Positions 49,043-58,413 of a stretch of DNA of 64,000 nt are shown piece after piece (within the stretch, counting starts at the first letter, position 1; every line of letters starts with the position of its first letter). Both the position numbers and the translations under genes were made by a program. The notes below the pieces were generated by a model that was given only the letters and a program-made list of their open reading frames with translations, was not told where the DNA came from and did not search any database. The stretch is from Armillaria gallica (lineage: Eukaryota > Basidiomycota > Agaricomycetes > Agaricales > Physalacriaceae), in NCBI GenBank assembly GCA_037576215.1, contig JBANDB010000007.1:1953001-2017000 (forward strand). The letters run 5' to 3'.

Positions 49043-49347
49043 TGACTGAGAACCTCTTTTCTGATAAAGGGGAACTCGGTTTATCTATTACAGTTGAAAA
49101 ACTACCAACAGACTTTTCTCAACAGACTCATTCTATTGCTCAGTCCACAGACGGTTCTACACCTGATGTAGATCTTACCTCTATACCTGGTTATGCTATT
49201 TGTATTAAAGCCATATCTGAATCACAACTCAAACATACTCCAAATATTGATCAATCCCTTCCTTTCCCTTTTCGTTTCGACTCCACCCCTCCTTTCTCTT
49301 TTATTCACCAGGCCAGGTCGCCTGAAGCTTCACTTTCTCTCCTTTAA
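49036..49347 (+). pseudogene. Pol stub of gypsy element 3
   Basis: About 100 codons matching the start of element 2 pol (GELGLSI.VEKLP.DFS, DLTSIPGYAI). Similarity ends near 49250-49310, well before the reverse transcriptase, and the frame closes at 49347. Confidence 0.75.
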
Positions 49348-49367
49348 GCCTCCCTTGTTTGTTCATC

Positions 49368-49745
49368 ATGGTTGCACGCGCAACTCTTTTTGTCTCCTTA
49401 TCCATTCTGTTGGCCTCCCAGGTTGCTGCTCATCCTGTGTTCCTACAATGCCAGGTCGTTGCACATTCTCCAGCTCCTCTGGATCTCATCACCGCATACA
49501 CTGCTGATGTGTCCAAGAGGCAACTTATATCCCCCGAGATCGCAACCAGGAGCATCGATGGTGTCGTAGTTCCCTATGACAAGCGAGATGTCCTCATGGA
49601 AGATGCCTCTAAGAGTCCTGATGGCATCATTATTCCTTACAAACACCCAATCTGTTCTGACAGGAGTCAGAAATTTTTTTTGTTCTCCCCAGGGCATCTC
49701 GGACATATGCTAAATAATCAGCCTCTTGGATCAAACCGCAATTAA
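49368..49745 (+). CDS. Small secreted protein with KR sites, 3' end fused to retroelement sequence
   Basis: A 125-codon frame. Residues 1-21 form a clear signal peptide (hydrophobic FVSLSILLASQVAA, then HPV). Dibasic KR pairs lie at 50-51 and 72-73. Two similar segments, IDGVVVPYDKR (63-73) and PDGIIIPYKH (84-93), are 21 residues apart, the look of a precursor cut by a Kex2-type protease into repeated peptides. From about residue 95 the codons fall in sequence resembling the 3' tail of the gypsy family, so the original C-terminus, perhaps with more repeats, is lost. It lies between a truncated pol and that tail, in the same orientation. Family not identified; expression is unknown. Confidence 0.6.
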   Translation: MVARATLFVSLSILLASQVAAHPVFLQCQVVAHSPAPLDLITAYTADVSKRQLISPEIATRSIDGVVVPYDKRDVLMEDASKSPDGIIIPYKHPICSDRSQKFFLFSPGHLGHMLNNQPLGSNRN

Positions 49746-49862
49746 AAGTCTTATCAGTGATCATAGCTTATCATGATATATTTATCCAACATCCCAAATC
49801 AACAGAAGTTTCCCATATACCTGATTCATGGCTGCATTCTACAATATAGCAGCTGCGGCTGC

Positions 49863-50030
49863 AGTCTCAGAGACTTTTGCTATTGGTTCACACCTCGCAT
49901 GATCCATTACCATGAGAAGGATATCATGGGTTCTAGCTGTGCCCGCAGTCTCAGAGACTTTTGCCATTGGTTCACACCTCGCATGATCCATTACCATGAG
50001 AAGGATCGCATGGGTTCTTGCTGATGCGCA
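49863..50030 (+). repeat. Two tandem 84-bp units
   Basis: AGTCTCAGAGACTTTTGC... repeated twice with few differences, followed by a partial third (CAGTCAGAGAGAATTGTGCC, about 50030). Open in one plus frame as SLRDFC.WFTPRMIHYHEKD twice, but no start, domain or gene context supports a real gene. Confidence 0.8.
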
Positions 50031-50741
50031 GTCAGAGAGAATTGTGCCATTGGAATACGCCTCATGTTGGACTACCCCAGAAGCTGTAAACACATGCAAA
50101 GCCAAGACCGTTTGCACAATATTAAAGGCAGAGGACCTGCCCTAGCATCCTCAGTCTCGAGTAAAGGACCCTCACGCCACCCTCTGAGGCGCATCCTCTC
50201 AGACTCCTTCACTTAACTTCATGACTGCATGAAGGTGTCGTAACTGCTATGAATGGTGGTAGGCCAGCTGGGAAAACCCGTCGCAATACGTGAACGTGGA
50301 AGCACCAGTTTTAGTGTGTGTGTTTCGGAATCACCGCAGAGACGGATTATGCAGGAATAGGATTATGCGAAAATCAAATATGTTATATAGATTGCTCCAA
50401 ACTCAATCACAATTCATGGGTGTCTGTGCTATCTGAAATTCTCAAGTCCCTTCGCAAACAACTACTTAAGCGATTCAAGGATGTCTTTCAGATTGTCACA
50501 TTCTCAAGCTCATTTGCACTTTCATAAACTTCTCGTATAGCAATGTACAAATATCCATGGCAATATAGGTTCTCAAGTCCGTTTGCCCACAACAACAAGC
50601 GCAATTCCCGGATGTTCCTATTACTTGTCACATGGACAGATTCTTACATCATTATAAATGACTAAAAATACGCATCATCATCAATAGTCTAAATCACCTT
50701 TAATTTGATCCTAAGGAACAGAAACCGGCCCAGGGGCCAAT
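50031..50741. other. No supported gene
   Basis: Short frames only. A purine/C-rich run (CCGGCCCAGGGGCCAA) just before 50742 may be a polypurine-like tract preceding the possible LTR. Confidence 0.4.
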
Positions 50742-51981
50742 TGTCGGTGTTCTAAAGGTGGTGCCTGGTTGATAGTCACCAAATTGCCGATAGAAGCCTA
50801 AAAATCTTTTCTTACAACCACTCTGACCATCTTCATGCCAGACGTTACCTTTGCCTATCTCGCCCTCCTTGCATTACCAGCATCCTTGATTGTTGGGCTG
50901 GCCATTCTTTATTTCACCAAACCCTGCCACCAGCGCCAACGGTCTTTCCATGCTTGCAACATCCCACTTCGCCAGATTGCTCTCTTTGATCCACATCCGC
51001 TTCCAGTTGGAAGAGGAGACAAAATATCGAGCCATTCATCAGTGGCGTCTATTTATTCCTTTACCATACCAGATAACCTTATCGACACTACCAAACCAGC
51101 CACTCCACCGTTGATTTATCAGTACCCCTCCTCAACAGAGTCTCAAGCATCCACTCACTCTGACTTCGTTCAAGGGTCATTGAGAGACCTCATCACAAGG
51201 CCAGACTCGCCAACTCTTCCACAACCAGAAGCAGCCCTGGTCCTTCCTCCTCACCTATGCAATCTGCACATTCCATCACCACCAACGTATCCACCGCCTA
51301 GACCTCCGATGGATGTCTAGGACACTGTATCTATGCTACCTCAATATTTCCAATTCAATGAAATTTTATTCCAGCTCTATCGATTGTATAAAACCCATTC
51401 ACATATCTTTTCTTTTTCTATTGTCATTTTCATTTCTTTGCTTCGGTTCAAAATTCCCTTGACCCTGAACATACATTTAAAATTCCTACTTGACTACCAA
51501 TACGCACTCAGACATGTTCCTTGGGAAAGCTTCTTTACTCAATGCGGCCTGGCCTGATATTGCAAAAATCTCCGGTGCTATAGCTGTCATCTATCACTTA
51601 ACCTTGGCATAAACACAGTCTTTACAAAGCTGCCCGGGTCATCGAGTGGCGATAAAGAGACACGGCGTAGAAAGTAACGGCGCAACAACGGCAATAGCCA
51701 ACACACAGGAACGCAGCCGAGAGGATGGGGGCCTGGTCCCTGACAGTCTGAAAGACGGCCTGAATGAGTCATGAATATTCTTCCTGCCATACACTATTCA
51801 AATGAAACACTGCAATATTTAATTCCATGACAGCGTACTTGCAACCTGTCGCAACACTATTTATTCATACATTCCAGGGCGCTCCCTTGGCCACCATTCC
51901 ATATGGCAGCAGCGGCTCCAGACCAAGAATAGTTTGTCGGTTGCCATGTCGGTCCCGAGAATACTCCTAGTGAGCCCGACA
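50742..51981 (+). repeat. Possible LTR, 1.24 kb
   Basis: TGTCGG at the left and CCGACA at the right form 6-bp inverted ends, with a TATAAAAC at about 51388. No target-site duplication and no second copy in the window, so this stays tentative. It contains an open frame (50835-51320). Confidence 0.3.
50835..51320 (+). CDS. Predicted single-pass membrane protein, unknown
   Basis: 161-aa frame without introns. One N-terminal hydrophobic helix at about residues 6-27 (AYLALLALPASLIVGLAILY) is followed by a polar, proline/serine-rich tail ending PPPRPPMDV. The 52069-52335 frame has the same plan, so the two may be related or part of one element. No known family. It lies inside a possible LTR, which is unusual for a host gene. 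Confidence 0.45.
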   Translation: MPDVTFAYLALLALPASLIVGLAILYFTKPCHQRQRSFHACNIPLRQIALFDPHPLPVGRGDKISSHSSVASIYSFTIPDNLIDTTKPATPPLIYQYPSSTESQASTHSDFVQGSLRDLITRPDSPTLPQPEAALVLPPHLCNLHIPSPPTYPPPRPPMDV

Positions 51982-52068
51982 GAGTGGATAGCCCGGGAGC
52001 TATCCCGGATAAATTGATTTAAAAAGAAAAGAGAATTAACATGTCTAAATTATTCACCACTGTGGAAA

Positions 52069-52335
52069 ATGACCACTGTTCTAAACATTGAAATCCCAAA
52101 AGCATACTGGGTAGCCCCTGCAATTATGGTGGCCGCCTTCTTAGAGTTCCGCCTATATGGAGCTTACGCCCTCTACTCTTTAAATCGTCCACGTGCCAAT
52201 GAGCCAGCCTTCATCCAGCGCCTCTCGATAAGCCGAGGCGAATCACCCCTGTCACATCATGGGACAGTGGCCAGCAGCCAGCCAATGGAGCTCATGGCAA
52301 TGCCGACATGGCCAGAGGCAGCTCACATGTCTTAA
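52069..52335 (+). CDS. Predicted small membrane protein, unknown
   Basis: 88-aa frame with a hydrophobic segment at about residues 13-37 (YWVAPAIMVAAFLEFRLYGA) and a polar tail. Single short open frame, no introns, no family recognised. It lies 88 bp after the possible LTR ends. Confidence 0.35.
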   Translation: MTTVLNIEIPKAYWVAPAIMVAAFLEFRLYGAYALYSLNRPRANEPAFIQRLSISRGESPLSHHGTVASSQPMELMAMPTWPEAAHMS

Positions 52336-52431
52336 TGTTAAAAGAGAGGAGGCAAAGGAAGAGATGGGCATGATCGCATTGGGAGGAGTATAAGGCTAGC
52401 TAGGAAACATTTAAATATTAAATATCTATCC

Positions 52432-52750
52432 CTACTCTGAATCTGAACTGCCATAATCGATAGGAGAGAACACCTGCGCAGAATCATTATCATCCTCAGA
52501 CACCAACTCCTCTCCTGCAACCACAGTGGGGTATGACATGTTGCCCCGCGAGTCGACATGTACTGCAAACTCCAGCATAACATCTTCACTCATTTCAACC
52601 AGCAACCCTCCAACACATGCGAGCCCAGTGTCAAGGGCATAAATTGCCAGCAAATCCTTCCTAGCCCTGGCCTTAGCCTGTGCTTCAACAAAAGCCTTCA
52701 GGATAGCAATAGAGGCGAAGCGGATCTAGGGGTAATCCAGGAAGAGAACG
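52432..52750 (-). pseudogene. 3' end of an unidentified gene cut by the KDZ element
   Basis: Minus-strand frame with a coding look (alanine/arginine-rich helix FVEAQAKARARKDLLAIYAL, then an acidic C-terminus EELVSEDDNDSAQ) ending in a stop at 52432. Upstream codons run into the KDZ terminal repeat at 52755, and no continuation was seen on the other side at 61219, where LTR sequence lies instead. Confidence 0.4.
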
Positions 52751-52754
52751 GCAT

Positions 52755-53067
52755 CACCTGATAGACCCGCATGGCACCTGATATAATAGGCATCACCATG
52801 GTCAGGGTCCGGCTATAATTATAGTGATTTTGTCTTAGGTACGCAACACTTGAATAACACTTGAATAGCGACCCACCTTTACTGTCATTCCCTCCCTAAG
52901 ATGGCGTCATAAATCCCATATCAGCGGCGGCACCTGCCTGTCGGTATCAGGGACCGTCAACCCGATTAACCATAGCCCGACGGCCCACACATTGTCCCGC
53001 TTCTATCCATCGTGCGCTCTCCCCTGGGCGCAATTTTGGCTCGAAAAATATGAAAAAATACGCATTA
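52755..53067 (+). repeat. KDZ left terminal inverted repeat
   Basis: Pairs with 60907-61218. Contains a direct repeat AACACTTGAATA/AACACTTGAATAG in its middle that could be a transposase-binding motif (inference). Confidence 0.92.
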
Positions 53068-53101
53068 GATACGTATAAACTAACAGAATATATGCTACTC
53101 T

Positions 53102-56100
53102 TCATTGCCTTTCATTATCTTCCGAAACCTGAATAATAGCTTGGACTTCCTCAAATACAGTCTCTTCAGCCTCCTCTTCATCGCTGTCGTCGCTTTCACC
53201 ATCCGTATTGCCATCCAGACCCACATATTCGCTATCCACATTCATAACATCATCATCTGGCTCTTCCAACCCAAACCCGTCGCGCGGCGCGACTACACCC
53301 AGACTAATATTTCCTGTGAAGCTGGCATCCTTCGATAATGCATAAAACCGCCGCATATGGGCTGCGTAGAAACGTTCTCGGCTATTGCAGTATACAGATA
53401 TCTGAAGAGCAAGAGCAGGATCTATAACAGCAACCATCGCTTCATGCCGGCGCAGATGTGCGTCTTCAACGTGCATATAAGTGATGACTCGTTGGATCTC
53501 GATGTTGAGGCGTTTGATCTCCTCCCTTGCTCGACAAATCTTGAAGTACATGTCCATCGCTTGACGGCCTGCTGGAGTGGCCCATCTGTGGCCACTCATA
53601 TCCTGTCGTACATCCCGGAGGAGGTCAAAGTCGGCTAAAAAGGCGTACTCGACGACACGGTCCCACTGGAGTGGTGGTCTTGGGGGGCTAAGAGTGGCAG
53701 CAGCAGCATTATACTGGCTGAGGGCAGTCCGAATGGCTTGTGAGCGTGCCTTCAGGGCCTTGCCTATGTGTTTTCACATTTTATATCCTATGATTTGCTT
53801 TTTAATGCAGGGCTTGCAGCGTTGTTACTGACTCACCAGTATGAGACATATTCATCTTCGTTAGCTCGAAGATTCGTGCCACTACCAGACCTTCAAGCCG
53901 ATCCAGACAATGCCTGTATGTCCTCATAGCAACCCTCTGCTCGTTATCCTTCCACTTCTCTGAACCAACCATCCATCGTTCATCAGGAGCGATGTTCAAC
54001 GAGCGCTCGAGGTCCTGTACCCTCTCTAACTCCTGTGACCGTTTTTCAAGCAAATGCCTTCGCGCCGTCTCCATCTTGCGGGTGTCGTCTCGTGTATGTG
54101 GCTGTGTCTCGGTTGTTGTATTGACAAACACCACTCTGTGGCTTGCAGCAACCTTTGATCTATGTGAGGACCGAAGTTAGCTATGAAGAGCACTTGAAAA
54201 AGCATCGAACTTACTCTATGTCGTAGTAATGGACAAGCCTTGTATAGTACTCCATCTCTATGGTCTCCTCAGGCGGTTCACGCTGTAGATTAGATAAATA
54301 AGTCTCCTCCTCTCTCAACCACGCTTCGAACTCCTTCTCATCAGTTACGCCAAGCTCCCGCATGGATTTCTGCAATGCTGGGTAGTTATCAATAATATCT
54401 AATGCCTGTCGGTAGTTGTTACACAAGAACGAACCTACACATTCTCTCATGAGGTTTACGGTTCATAAAAATGAGGATCAGACTTACTTAGATGCTCAAA
54501 GGAGTCCAAACGATCGATATGTTTCAGATACAAGCTGATACGCTGGCGACGGTGAAAGCGACTGGCATAACGAATAGCACCAGCCAAGGCATTTGACTTG
54601 GAAAAGAAACGCTCTAATGTCTCAAGATCCTCAAGACCTAAGCCCTTGAGATATGTTCCAAGATGTCGCAGCTGACACAGACGATTGTGGGCATGTCCGT
54701 GGAATAAACCGACCAGCATACGGAACAGCATCGTCTTTGCCAGCTGACCAAGAGGGGATCGACGCACTGTGCCTCCAAACTTGCATCCGATGTTGTATCC
54801 AATGCCGAGGCGGTCTCCAAAGACTTGTAAGAGTTTCGCAACAACTGCTAATGGATATTTGGCCCTGGGAACAGAACAGTCAGTCATAATTCTGGCTCAA
54901 TTATGAGAAATCTTACTGCTCTCCGCTTTTTACCATGTCCGCACCAACGAGCACGGAGCCATGACGACACAGTGAGAGAAAGAACCCTGTCTCTTCGAAC
55001 ACTCCCCACATCTTGGAGGTACGATTGTCCGACATATTCTTCCATCGTTCTTCGCATGGTGATGCACTTGCTTCATCCACTATGTCCATGTCCCCTATGG
55101 CCTCCTTGGACCAGCGATCGACCTCTGCTCTTGGTAGGATGTATTCACTGCCTCCATCACGTGAATCATCCCGTTCGCTGCTAATCCGGTCGTCTTCCGC
55201 TGATGTACCCATTTTCTTACTGTGCGGCACACGTTTCAGCGAGTCGTTGCCGTCCATAGCCCCGAACATGCTGAATTCCAACTCCTCCTCACCCTCAAGT
55301 TTAAATGTGCAAGCAGCACAACAATTCTTTAGCCGCCAATCGGGATTCGAGCGACCGAGTTCTTTCATGACTCTAAGCTCAACGTTGTTGAGAATGGCAA
55401 TGAAGACGTCGTAGCAGATACTGAACTGCTCTCTGAGGCCACCCGCAATGGGGTAATGATGTAGGTCACATAGTGTTCGAACAAATGCTTGAATGGAAAG
55501 TTGAGGACAGCGAAGGATGGCCGTGTGGAATATTTCCATTGTCCGAAATGTCACAACAAGGCTAGGTCGCTTTGGTGCACACGGAATCATTCCACAGCGG
55601 ACTAAAGCATCAACTGGAACATGTGCATTAAGCATACGGTAGCGTCCTATGACATGACGGTTAGTGACATATCCCAGTCTCCCGAAGTCAACAACTTACT
55701 AAAAATATCAACCACCCAGATACCTTCAGATGACTGACACTCTTCTTCCACAGACGGTGATTTATTTTCGTCTCTATTCAGCATCCAATCCATGTATGCA
55801 TCCGTCATTGCTTCCAAGATGTTCTTGAAAGCATCGACGCGTTGCTGGATACGATTTCGTCGAGTCCTGAAATCCCGTCGCCTACTAACATATGAATGAG
55901 CTTAGCTGAGGCTTTCAATGAGATTTTAAATCAGACGTACGTTCTTTGTCTCCTCCACTTTGTTGACAGCCTCTCTTGCAAATCTCTCGCCAACTCGAAC
56001 TCTCCGCCTTCATGGCTAATTTCTATGACCTCATTCCCTCGTAATATTCCGTCTAACCTTGTTGCATCTGAGATGTCTTGCCAGGAGCCAGAGTCGAAGT

Positions 56101-56392
56101 CGTCGTTGTCATCAGGGAGCTGCGAAGCCGAAGTCAATTGGACCCTTTGAGCTTCAAGCTCGGAGAGTTGTTCCAAGGTAAGGTCTAGAAAGACAATGTT
56201 CAATCACCAAAGTTCAGAAATAACAAAGTACTTGTACCCACCCTTAAGGTACTCTTTCTCAACGACTTTCGCATCTCGACAGCGTTTTGTTACGGCCCTG
56301 CGGGAGTGGAGGATGGATCTATTGCGACCACCACGTACTGGGACAGGTAGGCGAATTTTTGAGGAGGATCCGGATGCACGTTGGATGCCCAT
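53102..56392 (-). CDS. KDZ-family transposase, 963 aa
   Basis: Minus-strand exons 56392-56242, 56184-55941, 55884-55700, 55646-54917, 54864-54488, 54434-54215, 54159-53837 and 53763-53102 use GT...AG introns of 52-73 nt and sum to 2892 nt, open throughout. Family hallmarks in order: FRRYRMLNAH, LCDLHHYPIAGGLREQFSI, NPDWRLKNCCAACTFKLEGE (the CxxC of the cysteine region), MDGNDSLKR, SPCEERWKNM, MWGVFEETGFFLSLCRHG, GIGYNIGC, GLFHGHAHNRLCQL, GLEDLETLERFFSKSNALA, NNYRQALDII and LDRLEGLVVARIFELTKMNMS, with an acidic C-terminus. In other family members I recall YDIGC where this copy has YNIGC (codon 54792-54794); if that Asp is catalytic, the enzyme could be inactive. An upstream ATG at 56491 is also in frame. 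It should cut and move the element via the long inverted repeats. Confidence 0.92.
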
Positions 56393-57278
56393 CAGAAATT
56401 TAGACAGGCAAGGCCACTGGCACAATGCGACGCGACACGTTAAGTTCAAGTTGAAATTCAACAGCGACAAATGATCATGATCACGTGTCATTGCATCATT
56501 GCTTGCTTGACGCTGCCTTCGTCAACTCTGTTATAAATTCCTGTTGCTCAATATTCTTTATCTCAGTACCACAGCTTACTGCCAAGGATCCGACATCTGC
56601 AACATGCATGGACATTAACACGGAGGAGCGAGTAACGAGCCGTTAGATCAGAGGGAGGTCTATTATCTAATAACTGGTTTAAGGTAGCACTGACGAACTC
56701 GCCGATATTTCGCTGGACAGTCTTGAATGGGATTTGTAGGTTTTTTTGTAAGGATATAGATTGTAGAATTGGAGGTAGCATTGGCAAGTTCAGTTCATAT
56801 TACTAGCACTGTGCTACAGATTGAGGCAGGTGAGCTGGTGAATATTAATTAGCATTCGGGAGTCTCGTTCAAACATAATTGTATTAAATTTGGGTAATAT
56901 TAGTGTTTATAATGTCCTCGAATCATCAATGTGTCATCCTCTAATTGATAGACCTGCTACAGATGTCTGTGAGACAACGATCATGAGCGGGTTTGAGATT
57001 GTCACCAAGTCCTAGAAACGTGATCTTATTTGGACTTGATCCAGTCACAGCTTCAACTTGTTTCGCTTCTCACTCATTCGTCACTGCGCTGTATAACTTG
57101 AAATTTGTTCAAGGCCCTACTATCAACTGTGTCTGTATGTCCATATCATTTCCCCTGTCTCAATGCCGTTAATTGACAGTCTAATTTTTGACAGTCGATA
57201 ACTCGCCACGTAAGACTACCGACCCCAACCAAGAGCTTTTGGGACCTTGTAAAACCCGGAAACTGTCATAGGACTGGC
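56393..57278. promoter_or_regulatory. Divergent intergenic region between transposase and the small KDZ gene
   Basis: 886 bp between the two divergent starts with no supported gene. It must hold the promoters of both genes. No specific elements identified. Confidence 0.5.
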
Positions 57279-57839
57279 ATGGATTCCAAAGAGAAGCGGC
57301 ACCTCTCCAAGGAGGCGTATGAGAAAAGGTCTGAGGGTATTAATACCTGCCAATAGCTTTGCTCTTTCTCACCGACTTTCACAGGAACAAGGAATCAAGA
57401 AGGGAGAAGGCACGCAATGCCATGCAACGGTAATTCAATGCATGTTTTTTTTAAATGACATTGATAACATTCTTTTCATACAGACGCAGAGAGCGCATAA
57501 AGGCAATGCCACTGGCACAGCAGGAAGCGGTGAAGGCACAACAACGAGCCTCTCAAGTGAAGTACCAAAAGGCGTGAGTATCTGTGTTTGAGATATTTCT
57601 TTACTTCTGAATTCTAGTTTTCAATAGAAACAGGGAAAAGCTTCGCCTCAAAGCTGACTCTCAACGCTGGATGTCAGTGCCTATGCTCTTTTCAAATCGT
57701 TATGACCAAATATTAAGTTTTCCAATGCAGGTCCTTCATGGCGAAGTACGAGAATGACCCTGGTCAGATGCCTGATGACCGCCCACACAGACGAGGCCAT
57801 ATCTACCACCCCGAAGACTATATTCCTCGTAGGACTTAA
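57279..57839 (+). CDS. Small basic helical protein carried by the KDZ element, 112 aa
   Basis: Exons 57279-57328, 57385-57429, 57484-57573, 57628-57672 and 57731-57839 sum to 339 nt with all junctions in frame, including four small introns that each split a codon. Residues about 1-75 are almost entirely K/R/E/Q/A, apparently one long charged helix (RREKARNAMQRRRERIKAM, AQQRASQVKYQKANREKLRL), followed by a short tail ending YHPEDYIPRRT. It could bind DNA or the transposase. I recall similar short basic proteins scattered in Agaricomycete genomes but know no function. Conservation of five tiny exons inside a transposon suggests it is expressed. Confidence 0.75.
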
Positions 57840-58413
57840 GAGAGAGAGTTCATTTATCTTGTACTAGAACTGTACGGGATTGAATTGAAACATACATAAA
57901 TATAAAGTGTTCTTCACAAATTTCTATGGTACCCTTATCAAACAATTTCTTGCGACCGATACTAATAATTATTGCATCGCAGTGCGGTAGAGTGCGGCAC
58001 AGGGTTTGCGAATTGAAGCACACATGATTATCCGGTGATGGGCAATCAATCATCAATGCCCTTGTCGCAATGTCCCACCCTGACGATCGCTTCACTTATG
58101 CTGAGGTGCTGCCTGGCATCGTTGAGAAGCTAAGAGCCCATCAAAGAGTAAGCAAGAATTCTACCACTGGTTCCTAACTTACAGACCGAAGGCACAGACA
58201 GAATCAAACCCCGACTTCACAGAATGCTTATCAATTTGCAATCCACGCCGTGGCGTACTCAGGGATGACTATTATTCCAAGAACTGAAACAAGGGAACAC
58301 ACGTTGACATGCTTGTACGGCGACGCGTTGAGTCATGTGCTCTTTGTTGAGTCTAACTGAGAAAATTCCAATTGTAAAATTGAATATTCACATCTTTACT
58401 TGAGCAAGTGAGC
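57840..58413. other. Intergenic region in KDZ element
   Basis: No supported gene; short frames only. Confidence 0.45.

Larger units (their letters stand above)
45517..49690 (+). mobile_element. Ty3/gypsy element 3, truncated pol, carries a foreign gene
   Basis: 5' LTR (45517-46131), primer-binding-like TGGAGCCCACCGCGAGGG from 46134, gag-pro (46474-49042), only about 100 codons of pol, then a small secreted-protein gene (from 49368), and then a 3' segment (TCTGACAGGAGTCAGAAAT, 49653-49671) resembling the 3' untranslated end of element 2 (TCTGCCGGGAGTCAGAAAA, about 44690). No RT, RNase H or integrase, so it is non-autonomous. The 3' LTR was not found. Confidence 0.7.
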
